NCBI GenBank assembly: GCA_012295275.1
Contig: CM022675.1
Span: forward strand, 4,787,955 to 4,851,954
Reading direction: 5' to 3'
From: Chrysomallon squamiferum
Lineage: Eukaryota > Mollusca > Gastropoda > Neomphalida > Peltospiridae
Length of the DNA stretch: 64,000 nucleotides
The notes under the pieces are model-generated. The model did not search any database. It was not told the DNA's origin and saw nothing but the letters and a program-made list of their open reading frames with translations. A program made the translations under genes and the position numbers. Positions 27,371-39,044 of this stretch are shown piece by piece (the first letter of the stretch is position 1; every line of letters begins with the position of its first letter).

Positions 27371-30300
27371 CTAATCCTACACTACTCCGGAATATTAATT
27401 CTTATTCTAAGGCTACTTGTACTCTCCAGGCTCATATTATTTGTAAAATAAGCATTAAACTCGAATAAAATTTAGGTAACCCTAGCTTTCAGGCTAACCC
27501 TAAGACTATCCCTAGCACTAACCCTAACCCTAACCCTAGCTCAGGTTCTAAAAGTAATCCAACAAACGTTCGGAACATTAATTATTATTCTAAGGCTACT
27601 TCTACTCTCCAGGATCATATTATTTCTATCAGAAGCATCAAACTCGAATAAAATTTATGTAACCCTAGCTTTAAGGCTAACCCTAACCCTAACCCTAACC
27701 CTAATCCTAGCTCAGGTTCTAAAAGTAATCCAACAGAAATCCGGAACATTAATTCTTATCCTAACGCTACTTCTAATCTCCAGGCTCATATTATTTCTAA
27801 CAGAACCACCAAACTCGAATAAAATTTATGTAACCCTAGCTTTAAGGCTAACCCTAACCCTAACCCTAACCCTAACCCTAACCCTAACCCTAACCCTAAC
27901 CCTAGCTCAGGTGATAAAAGTAATCCAACAGAAGTCTGGAACATTAATTCTTATTCTAAGCTAATTGTAATCTCCAGGGTCATATTATTTCTCACATAAG
28001 CATTAAACTCGAATAAAATTTAGGTATCCCTAGCTTTAAGGCTAACCCTAACCCTAACCCTAACCCTAACCCTAACCCTAACCCTAACCCTAACCCTTGC
28101 TAAGCTGCTAAAACTAATACAACACTACTCTGGAATATTAATTATTATTCTAAGGCTACTTGTACTCTCCAGGATCATATTATTTGTAATATAGGCATTA
28201 AACTCAAATAAAATTTAGGTAACCCTAGCTTTCAGGCTAACCCTAACACTAACCCTAGCACTAACGCTAACCCTAACCCTAGCTCAGGTTCTAAAAGTAA
28301 TCCAACGGAAGTTCGGAACATTAATTCTTATTCTAAGGGTAATTGTAATCTCCAGGCTCATATTATTTCTATCAGAAGCATCAAACTCGAATAAAATTTA
28401 TGTAACCCTAGCTTTAAGGCTAACCCTAACTCTAACCCTAACCCTAACCCTAGGTCAGGTGATAAAAGTAATCCAACAGAAGTCTGGAACATTAATTCTT
28501 ATTCTAAGGACACTTGTAGTCTCCAGGGTCATATTATTTCTAAAAGAAACATTAAACTCGAATAAAATCTAGATAACCCTAGCTTTAAGGCTAACCCTAA
28601 CCCTAACCCTAACCCTAACCCTAACCCTAGCTCAGGTTCTAAAAGTAATCCAACAGAAGTCCGGAACATTAATTCTTATTCTAAGGATACTTGTAATCTC
28701 CAGGCTCATATTATTTCTAACATAAGCATTAAACTCGAATAAAATTTAGGTAACCCTAGCTCTAGCCCTAACCCTAACCCTAACCCTAACCCTAACCCTA
28801 ACCCTAACCCTAACCCTAGCTCAGGTTCTAAAAGTAATCCAACAGAAGTCCTGGAACATTAATTCTTATTCTAAGGCTAATTGTAATCTCCAGGGTCATA
28901 TTATTTCTAACATAAGCATTAAACTCGAATAAAATTTAGGTAACCCTAGCTTTAAGGCTAACCCTAACCCTAACCCTAACCCTAACCCTAACCCTAACCC
29001 TAGCTCAGGTTCTAAAAGTAATCCAACAAAAGTCCGGAACATTAATTCTTATTCTAAGGCTACTTGTAATCTCCAGGGTCATATTATTTCTAACATAAGC
29101 ATTAAACTCGAATAAAATTTAGGTAACCCTAGCTTTAAGGCTAACCCTAACCTAACCCTAACCCTAACCCTAACCCTAGCTCAGGTTCTAAAAGTAATCC
29201 AACAGAAGTCTGGAACATTAATTCTTATTCTAAGGCTACTTGTAATCTCCAGGCTCATATTATTTCTAACAGAAGCATTAAACTCGAATAAAATTTATGT
29301 AACCCTAGCTTTAAGGCTAACCCTAACCCTAACCCTAACCCTAACCCTAACCCTAACCCTAGCTCAGGTGATAAAAGTAATCCAACAGAAGTCTGGAACA
29401 TTAATTCTTATTCTAAGGCTACTTGTAGTCTCCAGGGTCATATTATTTCTAAATTAGAAACATTAAACTCGAATAAAATTTAGGAAACCCCCTAACCCTA
29501 ACCCTAAAAGCTCAGGTTCTAAAAGTAATCCAAAATCTGGAACATTAATTCTTATTCTAAGGGCTACTTGTAATCTCCAGGGTCATATTATTTTATCAGA
29601 AGCAACCCTAACCCCCTAACCCTAACCCTAACCCTAACCCTAACCCTAGCTCAGGTTCTAAAAGTAATCCAACAGAAGTCCGGAACATTAATTCTTATTC
29701 TAAGGCTACTTGTAATCTCCAGGGTCATATTATTTCTAACATAAGCATTAAACTCGAATAAAATTTAGGTAACCCTAGCTTTAAGGCTAACCCTAACCCT
29801 AACCCTAACCCTAACCCTAACCCTAACCCTAGCTCAGGTGATAAAAGTAATCCAACAGAAGTCCGGAACATTAATTCTTATTCTAAGGCTACTTGTAGTC
29901 TCCAGGGTCATATTATTTCTAACAGAAGCATTAAACTCGAATAAAATTTAGGTAACCCTAGCTTTAAGGCTAACCCTAACCCCCTAACCCCTACCCTAAC
30001 CCTAACCCTAACCCTAGCTCAGGTTCTAAAAGTAATCCAACAGAAGTCCGGAACATTAATTCTTATTCTAAGGCTACTTGTAATCTCCAGGCTCATATTA
30101 TTTCTATCAGAAGCATCAAACTCGAATAAAATTTATGTAACCCTAGCTTTAAGGCTAACCCTAACCCTAACCCTAACCCTAACCCTAACCCTAGCTCAGG
30201 TTCTAAAAGTAATCCAACAGAAGTCTGGAACATTAATTCTTATTCTAAGGCTACTTGTAATCTCCAGGCTCATATTATTTCTAACAGAAGCATTAAACTC

Positions 30301-32984
30301 GAATAAAATTTATGTAACCCTAGCTTTAAGGCTAACCCTAACCCTAACCCTAACCCTAACCCTAACCCTAACCCTAACCCTAACCCTAGCTCAGGTTCTA
30401 AAAGTAATCCAACAGAAGTCCGGAACATTAATTCTTATTCTAAGGCTAATTGTAATCTCCAGGGTCATATTATTTCTCACATAAGCATTAAACTCGAATA
30501 AAATTTAGGTAACCCTAGCTTTAAGGCTAACCCTAACCCTAACCCTAACCCTAACCCTAACCCTAACCCTAACCCTAATAAACTCGGAATATTAATTCTT
30601 ATTCTAACTCAGGTGATAAAAGTAATCCAACAGAAGTCTGGAACATTAATTCTTATTCTAAGGCTACTTGTAATCTCCAGGCTCATATTATTTCTAACAT
30701 AAGCATTAAACTCGAATAAAATTTAGGTAACCCTAGCTTTAAGGCTAACCCTAACCCTAACCCTAACCCTAACCCTAACCCTAGCTAAGCTTCTAAAACT
30801 AATCCAACACTACTCCGGAATATTAATTCTTATTCTAAGGCTACTTGTACTCTCCAGGATCATATTATTTGTAACATAAGCATTAAACTCGAATAAAATT
30901 TAGGTAACCCTAGCTTTCAGGCTAACCCTAACACTAACCCTAGCACTAACCCTAACCCTAACCCTAGCTCAGGTTCTAAAAGTAATCCAACAGAAGTTCG
31001 GAACATTAATTCTTATTCTAAGGGTACTTGTAATCTCCAGGCTCATATTATTTCTATCAGAAGCATCAAACTCGAATAAAATTTATGTAACCCTAGCTTT
31101 AAGGCTAACCCTAACCCTAACCCTAACCCTAACCCTAGCTCAGGTGATAAAAGTAATCCAACAGAAGTCCGGAACATTAATTCTTATTCTAAGGATACTT
31201 GTAGTCTCCAGGGTCATATTATTTCTAAAAGAAACATTAAACTCGAATAAAATCTAGGTAACCCTAGCTTTAAGGCTAACCCTAACCCTAACCCTAACCC
31301 TAGCTCAGGTTCTAAAAGTAATCCAACAGAAAGTCCGGAACATTAATTCTTATTCTAAGGGTACTTGTAATCTCCAGGCTCATATTATTTCTATCAGAAG
31401 CATCAAACTCGAATAAAATTTATAAAACCCTAGCTTTAAGGCTAACCCTAACCCTAACCCTAACCCTAACCCTAACCCTAGCTCAGGTGATAAAAGTAAT
31501 CCAACAGAAGTCTGGAACATTAATTCTTATTCTAAGGATAATTGTAGTCTCCAGGGTCATATTATTTCTCACATAAGCATTAAACTCGAATAAAATTTAG
31601 GTAACCCTAGCTTTAAGGCTAACCCTAACCCTAACCCTAACCCTAACCCTAACCCTAACCCTAACCCTAGCTCAGGTTCTAAAAGTAATCCAACAGAAGT
31701 CCGGAACATTAATTCTTATTCTAAGGCTACTTGTAATCTCCAGGCTCATATTATTTCTAACAGAAGCATCAAACTCGAATAAAATTTAGGTAACCCTAGC
31801 TTTAAGGCTAACCCTAACCCTAACCCTAACCCTAACCCTAGCTCAGGTGATAAAAGTAATCCAACAGAAGTCTGGAACATTAATTCTTATTCTAAGGATA
31901 CTTGTAGTCTCCAGGGTCATATTATTTCTAAAAGAAACATTAAACTCGAATAAAATCTAGGTAACCCTAGCTTTAAGGCTAACCCTAACCCTAACCCTAA
32001 CCCTAACCCTAACCCTAGCTAAGCTTCTAAAACTAATCCTACACTACTCCGGAATATTAATTCTTATTCTAAGGCTACTTGTACTCTCCAGGATCATATT
32101 ATTTGTAACATAAGCATTAAACTCGAATAAAATTTAGGTAACCCTAGCTTTCAGGCTAACCCTAACACTAACCTAAGCTAACTAACCCTAACCCTAACCC
32201 TAACCCTAGCTCAGGTTCTAAAAGTAATCCAACAGAAGTCCGGAACATTAATTCTTATTCTAAGGCTAATTGTAATCTCCAGGGTCATATTATTTCTCAC
32301 ATAAGCATTAAACTCGAATAAAATTTAGGTAACCCTAGCTTTAAGGCTAACCCTAACCCTAACCCTAACCCTAACCCTAGCTCAGGTGATAAAACTAATC
32401 CAACAGAAGTCCGGAACATTAATTCTTATTCTAAGGCTACTTGTAATCTCCAGGCTCATATTATTTGTAACATAAGCATTAAACTCGAATAAAATTTAGG
32501 TAACCCTAGCTTTAAGGCTAACCCTAACCCTAACCCTAACCCTAACCCTAGCTAAGCTTCTAAAACTAATCCTACACTACTCCGGAATATTAATTCTTAT
32601 TCTAAGGCTACTTGTACTCTCCAGGCTCATATTATTTGTAACATAAGCATTAAACTCGAATAAAATTTAGGTAACCCTAGCTTAACCCTAACCTAACCCT
32701 AGGGTAACCCTAACCCTAACCCTAGCTCAGGTTCTAAAAGTAATCCAACAGAAGTCCGGAACATTAATTCTTATCCTAACGCTACTTCTAATCTCCAGCC
32801 TCATATTATTTCTATCAGAAGCATCAAACTCGAATAAAATTTATGTAACCCTAGCTTTAAGGCTAACCCTAACCCTAACCCTAACCCTAACCCTAGCTCA
32901 GGTGATAAAAGTAATCCAACAGAAGTCCGGAACATTAATTCTTATTCTAAGGCTAATTGTAGTCTCCAGGGTCATATTATTAGG

Positions 32985-33677
32985 TAACATAAAAAATAAA
33001 ATTTAGGAAACCCCTATCTTTAAGGCTAACCCTAACCCTAACCCTAACCCTAACCCTAACCCTAATCCTAGCACAATTTCTAAAACTAATCCTACACAAG
33101 TCAGCAACATTAATTCTTATACTAATTCTTATTCTTAGTCGACAAACATATTATTTTCATTCTGAGATAAGCACAACACTTTGTAACAAAATTTAGGTAA
33201 CCCTAGTTCTCATATAGGCATAAAACTTGGAATAAAATTTAGAACATCCTATCTCCAAACCTAACCCTAACCCTAACCCTAACACTAACAAACATCCTAC
33301 AGCACCTTCTAAAACTAATTCTACGCAAGTTTTCAACATTAATTCTTTTACTGTGGCTACTTGTTATCGTGACACACACATTATTTCTGATGTAATGCAT
33401 TTCACTTGTAATAAAATTTAGAAAACACTAGGTCTAAGGCTAACCCTAACCCTAACCCTAACCCTAACTCTAACCCTAACCCTAGCTCAGTTTCTAAAAG
33501 TAATCCTACACAAGTAAACAACATTAATTCTTGTACTAAGGCTAATTCTCATCATGACACACATATTATTTCTTTGATGAGCATAACACTTCTAATAAAG
33601 TTTAGGTAACCCTAGTTCTATGGCTAACCCTAACCCTAACCCTAACCTAACCCTAACTCTAACCCTAACCCTAGCTC
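32985..33677 (+). repeat. Diverged right edge of the satellite
   Basis: The last four units keep the hexamer blocks and unit order but have many substitutions in the unique part (for example ACACAAGTCAGCAAC in place of the consensus). Decay at array edges is the expected pattern when unequal exchange homogenises only the interior. Confidence 0.75.
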
Positions 33678-33798
33678 AAAGTAAAAAACAAAATAAAAAA
33701 CAGTTCGATGTCAGACTTGACAACTCTACTGTCAGAGCGAGAACAAAGCAAATACTGGATGGGTCTGCAGAGAAAGTCTGAATGGCGATGGATCGACG

Positions 33799-35337
33799 TT
33801 AATAAAATTATTACATCGTGTTATTAATTAATTTATTTATTAATTTTTCTTACAAATAACATTTTATCTAACAAATATTTGTATTTACGAATGTAATGTA
33901 TGTATTGTATTTATGTGTATATGTATATGTGTGTATGTGTGTATGTATGTATGTATGTATGTATGTATGTATTCATATTTTAATTTTGTATTGCTGACTT
34001 ATTAGGAATATTATATCTCTGATGTTATATTATATTATGTTATATTATATTTTATTATATTATATTATATTATATTATATTATATTATATTATTTTATAT
34101 TTTTATATTATATTATATTATATTATTGATATCCTAGGCTACAATTCTGGTAAATTTCGTGTTAATCAAAATCTCAAACTGTTATGGGCATGATCCTTGG
34201 CTAAATATCTGGATTTTGGTATTTTATGGAATTCTTTTTTTGACTTCATAAACATCGGTCAAATTGTTGCTGAAATTTAGTGCTCTAAGGACCATATTGT
34301 CAATATTGTCCAAACATGTCAGATTTCACTGGTTGTTATATCCTGAAGTACTGGTCCGATGAAGACAGTATTTGAAATGTAACCTTTTGAAGCCAGAATA
34401 GTTTTATCAAAGTGTGAATAGGTCGGTTACAACCAGTGAATGAACTAACATGTATGTGTGTTTGAATGAGTGTGTGTAGGTATGTCTGTATGTGTATATG
34501 TATGTGTGTAAGTATTTGTGTCTATATGTGTGTATATATTTGTGTCTGTATGTATGTGTCTGTATCTGTGTCTGTGTATGTGTATGTATGTATGTATGTG
34601 TCTGTATGTGTATGTGTCGGTATGTGTTTATATATGAGTGACTGTATATGTGTCTCTGTGTGTATAATGTATGTGAGCCTGTATGTGTGTCTGTATGTGT
34701 GTATCTATGAATGTCTGTATGTGTGTCTGTATGTGCGTATCTATGTGTGATTGTATGTGTGTCTGTATGTGTGTATATATGTGTGCCTGTTTGTATGTAT
34801 GTATCTATGTGTGTATGTGTCTGTATGTGTGTCTTTATGTGTGTCTGTATGTATATGTGTCTGTATGTATATGTGTCTGTATGTATATGTGTCTGTATGC
34901 GTGACTATCAGTGACTATGTGTGTCTGTATGTGTATATGTATGTATATCTGTATGTGTAAATATGCGTGTGTATGTGTCTTTATGTGTATGTGTCTGTAT
35001 GTGTGTCTATATGTGTGTATATATATATGTGTGTGTCTCTATGTGTTTGTCTTTATATGTATGTATGTGTGTATACATGTGTATATGTATGTGTGTGATG
35101 TGTTTATGTATCTGTGTGTGTATTTGTGTAAGTATACGTATATTTATATGTGTATGTGTGTCTGTATGTGTCTGTATGTGTTGTGTACGCAGTAGTATAC
35201 AGTTGTGTTAGTAATATCAGAAGAATCTGTCACGTCTGATTTGAAGTGACAGCAGTGGTGTGGTAGTAGTTGTTTTAATTTTGAAATGTTGATGTATACG
35301 TCTTTTTAATCACAAAATAATTTGATTTCATACACAG
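33799..35337. repeat. Repeat-rich intron of gene C
   Basis: Contains (TATG)n at 33925-33970, an (ATATT)n pentanucleotide run at about 34029-34122, about 300 bp of unique AT-rich sequence (34130-34450) with no recognised domain, and degenerate TGTATGTGTGTC repeats at 34450-35185 that are open in all frames. Confidence 0.8.
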
Positions 35338-35597
35338 GTGAAGAGTTTTCGGTAGATTCGGATTATTTCAATAATGAAAAACAGAAAAGCTTTGTACTGA
35401 AAAAAAAATCACGTTATTTGGGATATAAAATGAAGTGGTATGTTTCTTCATCAGATGTGAATCACAGTGTGGCATGTCAAAAATGTGAGTATCGTGTACA
35501 TACAAACAATAAACAAACAAACAAATAAATAACTGTTCATTACTCTATATCTCCACTAGAAAACCTATAAACAATTATAAACAATTAATTATCATTA

Positions 35598-35661
<64 letters not shown>

Positions 35662-36199
35662 GATTGTTAGTGTTGTTGTTGTTGTTGCTGTAGTTTTGTA
35701 ACATATTTTTCTCATTTTTCATTTTTTACTCAGTTCTTTCTTCATTATTCTTGTTATATGGACATCTCTCCCGTTTAGATTCTGACTTGCTTAACTTTAT
35801 TGCAGATAAAAACACAAAATCTTCAGCAAAGGCATCGTCAACAACTGCAGAATCCTCAACTACTACAACAAACACGAAAAACCCAAATTCGATGACTTCA
35901 GCACCTGAGAAAGAGTTAGCACAGTTTACTACAGAGAACATGAGTCCAGTGTCAACTTCTCAGTCAAACAAAAGGGACATAACTCCACCTAAAAGCAGCG
36001 CACAGGCTGACAACAGACAAAACATACCAGGTTAGTTTGTTAGTATTTATTAGTTTCTTCGTAATCAAACAGATATTACGTGTAAAATAATAATAATAAA
36101 ATACTATAATTTTTTTTTTATAGCACTTGCTGGTGGTGGTGTTGCTGCTGTCGTAGTAATATTATTTGTTGCTGTTGTGATTTTACTGTGGACTAAACG

Positions 36200-36204
36200 G
36201 TACT

Positions 36205-36237
<33 letters not shown>

Positions 36238-36245
36238 GTTCATTA

Positions 36246-36312
<67 letters not shown>

Positions 36313-36430
36313 GAATAATAACTGAATAATATGAAATATTCCACTGTGTTTGTATATATTTAGGTATGTTTGTTTCTACATATATGTAGTATACACAATT
36401 TTTTTTTTTTTTTTTTTAATTTCTTCTCAG
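36200..36430. repeat. (T)n and (ATA)n runs in the gene C transmembrane-to-tail intron
   Basis: Long poly-T near 36217-36237, (AAT)n at about 36246-36310 and a second poly-T near 36400. Gene D has the same layout in the same intron, so the simple repeats are positionally conserved. Confidence 0.8.
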
Positions 36431-37386
36431 AACACATCGATTTTGTTTTAAAACTCAGAAGTTACCAGAATCAAGAATTAATTTTAACAAAAGAAACAAT
36501 GAAATCAGCTCTGCTGAAGATTTACAACCTGGTCACACAAATCCGAGTTATGAGGTAACAACGACATCGACGTCGGCAGACTATGAATTTGAATCAGAAA
36601 ATGAATGAAACCAGTGTTTACTACAACGTCCGATGCGGAGTTACTATCAACGTGGAACACAGAAATGTTAAACGACTTCCAAATAACAGATCTACTGCTG
36701 ACGACAACGATGACGACTACGACAGAGCGGATATCAAAACTGCAACTACTACAACGTCTGAAATGGAGAGTCACCTCTCATGCAGCCATGATGGAGACTA
36801 CAACACAACAGATAAAACACATAGTAGATCTAACATCTACAACCACCTTGCAGTGGACAACAACGGCGACAACAACGGCGACTACGATACCTGTTATAAG
36901 AAAAAGAAAACAGCTACGTCTGATCTCTACAACCGGCTTGGTGTCCACAATGACAGCGATTACGACTGCACAAACAAAGAAAAACAACTGCAACTGTATC
37001 TGACGTCTACAGCCACCTCGTTGATTCTGAAGACTACGACATCATGGACAGGAAACCTCCAACAGCAACAACAACATCAGAACCGTATGACCATCTTAAC
37101 CAACCTGACAGGGACCTCTACGACATCGCTGATGCAGTTACTTCCGATTTACCACACCCCAGTCTGTACAGAGATACTGCCTCTAACAATCAAATTCCCA
37201 CTAGGAAATCAGAAATCTGTGATAACGTCCACGACGATTTCGACAACAACGACAACGTTTCTGAAGGCAGCGGAAATTTTTATTTTGTTCTGGAAAATTC
37301 TGATTCAAAAGAATGTCAGTAGTAACTCGATCGATATTTTGACGCAAAATCTGTCATCTTCAACCAAGTGTTTTTTTTAAATTCAC

Positions 37387-37387
<1 letters not shown>

Positions 37388-37457
<70 letters not shown>
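37388..37457. repeat. (ATT)n in the gene C 3' untranslated region
   Basis: Pure ATT run shortly after the stop codon. Genes D1 to D3 have long imperfect ATT/ACT tracts at the same position. Confidence 0.85.
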
Positions 37458-37499
37458 CATTATTATTTTCTTTTTGTTTTTACTGTTGTTGTTCTCTAT

Positions 37500-38630
37500 T
37501 TCGTACTCCAAGTCTGTTTTATACTAACTTTTTAGTATTGACCTAACTTCATTTTGATACAGTAAACCTCGTTACTATTCAAATGGATCATCTGGTAAAT
37601 TAATATATATACTGACTTTCAAACGATTGATTTATTCTCTGTTTCAAGTGCTATTTGAATAAAACATTGAAAAATGGAAAATTCGAATTCTTATCTTTGT
37701 GTTTATTGCACGAGTTTTACTCAGTAAAGAAAAACGTTTAATGGTGAAGGTACTTTGGCATACCGGCCGTTTTGTTATATTTCTCTGAACGTGTATCGCG
37801 AACATCGTTCATACACTACTTGTTACGTTCTCGAGGTTTTGTCTACGAGTTTTCTTCATATAAACAACCTCGACAAAACAAAAATTAAATATCTTAGCTT
37901 CATCTGTTTGTCCAGTATAAAAGGTAATATGACGTGAAATTAGTATGAAACCTTGATGAAAAATTTCTGTAATATTTCTTAACTATTTTCCAGAGACAAT
38001 CTCGTTTCAGAACAAGCTCTTAAATTTTGAGATCTCTTCAAAATGGCAACTGTGCGCAAACTGCGCCAAGAAAACATTGATAATTCTGTACTGTTTCACT
38101 GACATCACAACACACACATACACATACACAGACACACACACATACACATACAGACACACACACACACACCTACAGACACACACACAAACACATACAGACA
38201 TACACAGACATACACGATGTCTTTCTAGAGGTATATTCGTGATTATGTGGGTTATATTATTTTACATTTCAGCATCTGAACATTCTAAAAGTTGATTTTC
38301 AAGAACCTAGGTTTACAACAGCTTTGTTTTTATTTTTCACAAAATAAATTCAGACCCAAACATTTCTAGCTGCATTCAGTGAAGTGAGACTTTGAGAGTG
38401 ACGAGCTCTCTAAGTGAGAGAAACACAACTGTGAAACTAAGTATAATGTAATATATTAATTTTATTTTAACTGTTTTTGTGAGACAATTCATCTTGCTGT
38501 CTCACGATATTGGCATCACAGGTTTTGAGACTTCATGTTTCACTGGTGACAGTAAATAATTATTAAATAAAATATACAGGAAAAGCCTGATCTCGCTAAT
38601 TTTACTTTCATTTGTGAAATCTGAGGGGCA
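37500..38630 (+). repeat. 3' flank shared with the region after the third cassette (60820-62240)
   Basis: Long paralogous stretches: AGTCTGTTTTATACTAAC, ACTATTCAAATGG, the segment around CGAGGTTTTGTCTACGAG, the CTTTCTAGAGGTATATTCGTG block, and AGTTGATTTTCAAGAACC. Each receptor gene therefore duplicated together with its 3' flank. A (CA)n run at 38110-38215 is the main insert. No gene of its own is recognised. Confidence 0.75.
37658..37663 (+). terminator. Candidate polyadenylation signal of gene C
   Basis: AATAAA in the context GAATAAAAC. The same context is kept in the paralogous flank at 60960-60965. Confidence 0.4.
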
Positions 38631-38639
38631 CCTTTTCCG

Positions 38640-38870
38640 TAATTCTATATGACAAGAGTTTAAATGCATTGGAACTGATGTTTACAGCTGGTGCCATAGT
38701 TCGGTCTAGTACATCGATGGTCCGCACCAAGTCCGCATCACAAAATAGCGCAGGATCGGTAAAATGCGCAGATGTCTGGCGCGATCTCGTGATTGTTGCG
38801 CAGCTCTGTCTTAAGACAGCGCAAATCGGCAAATTGCGCTGACCATGTTTACTGGTGTTCATTCGGTGTG
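38640..38870. other. GC-richer island with an inverted match at 62022-62070
   Basis: Unusually GC-rich for the window. The reverse complement of about 38790-38836 (CGATTTGCGCTGTCTTAAGA, GAGCTGCGCA) matches 62030-62066 (CGATCTGCGCTATTTTAAGA, GCGCTGCGCA). An 84-codon minus-strand frame covers it but has no recognised domain. It may be a short mobile element or a regulatory piece inverted in one copy. Confidence 0.4.
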
Positions 38871-39036
38871 TCTTCGGAGTAAACGGTTTTCTTCTTCTTT
38901 GTTTTTTTTTTTTTTAATTATTATTAGTTTGTTATTACACTACTTGTGTAATCTCTGTCCCAGGTAATACCCCTCCCAGATTTTTATGTTTGAAAATAAT
39001 TCTGTAAACAAACAGCTGGTTTCCATTATTTATATT

Positions 39037-39044
39037 GTATAAAC
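39037..39044 (+). repeat. Left 8-bp target-site duplication of the hAT element
   Basis: GTATAAAC, compared with GCATAGAT after the right end (41414-41421) and GCAGAAAT at the paralogous empty site 42833-42840. Eight bases is the standard hAT duplication. The copies match at five of eight positions. Confidence 0.6.

Larger units (their letters stand above)
21631..33677 (+). repeat. Composite satellite: ~180-bp units each carrying a (CCCTAA)n telomere-like block
   Basis: The unit alternates a unique ~125-140 bp part with three to nine CCCTAA repeats. The unique part has landmarks TCTAAAAGTAATCCAACAG, GGAACATTAATTCTTATTC, CTCCAG and AAACTCGAATAAAATTTA. Unit length varies mainly with the number of hexamers. 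Array length divided by unit size gives roughly 65-70 copies. All hexamers run the same way (CCCTAA on the + strand, the orientation of a left chromosome end). No coding potential. This is either an interstitial or subtelomeric satellite, or a mark of an old chromosome end. Confidence 0.96.
33702..37322 (+). pseudogene. Gene C: truncated, frameshifted receptor of the lectin/tyrosine-tail family
   Basis: Exons: 33702-33798 (3' part of an N-terminal lectin half, with LLSE, KYWMGL, SEWRWID); 35338-35484 (its C-terminal half ending ACQK); 35806-36030 (Ser/Thr-rich stalk); 36124-36199 (transmembrane, GGGVAAVVVILFVAVVILLW, 76 nt); 36431-37322 (tail). All align exon by exon with gene D. The tail has NPSYEV, SVYYNV, SNIYNHL, SDLYNRL, SDVYSHL, SEPYDHL, DLYDI and the terminal FYFVLENSD. 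Defects: the first exon starts inside the homologous D exon, directly after the satellite; its donor reads GACGTTAATA where phase requires a GT one base later; the tail has an apparent +1 base at about 36605 (in-frame TGA) and a compensating shift in the A-run near 36985. It is probably a decayed copy, though base errors could explain the shifts. The stalk-to-tail part alone would still be intact in length. Confidence 0.7.

Noticed and set aside
21631-33677. CRISPR-like array
   Set aside because: Repeat units are long, contiguous and nearly uniform, without distinct spacers; this is eukaryotic satellite DNA.
21631-33677. True chromosome end
   Set aside because: Hexamers are interrupted by unique sequence and unique genes lie on both sides.
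34466-35211. Cys/Val/Tyr/Met-rich frames, superficially like cysteine-rich small proteins
   Set aside because: Open in several frames because TGTATG repeats contain no stops; not coding.
36583-37380. A single 265-codon gene starting at 36583
   Set aside because: It is the middle of the gene C tail in a shifted frame; its C-terminal part (QQQQ...) leaves the conserved frame after the second shift.
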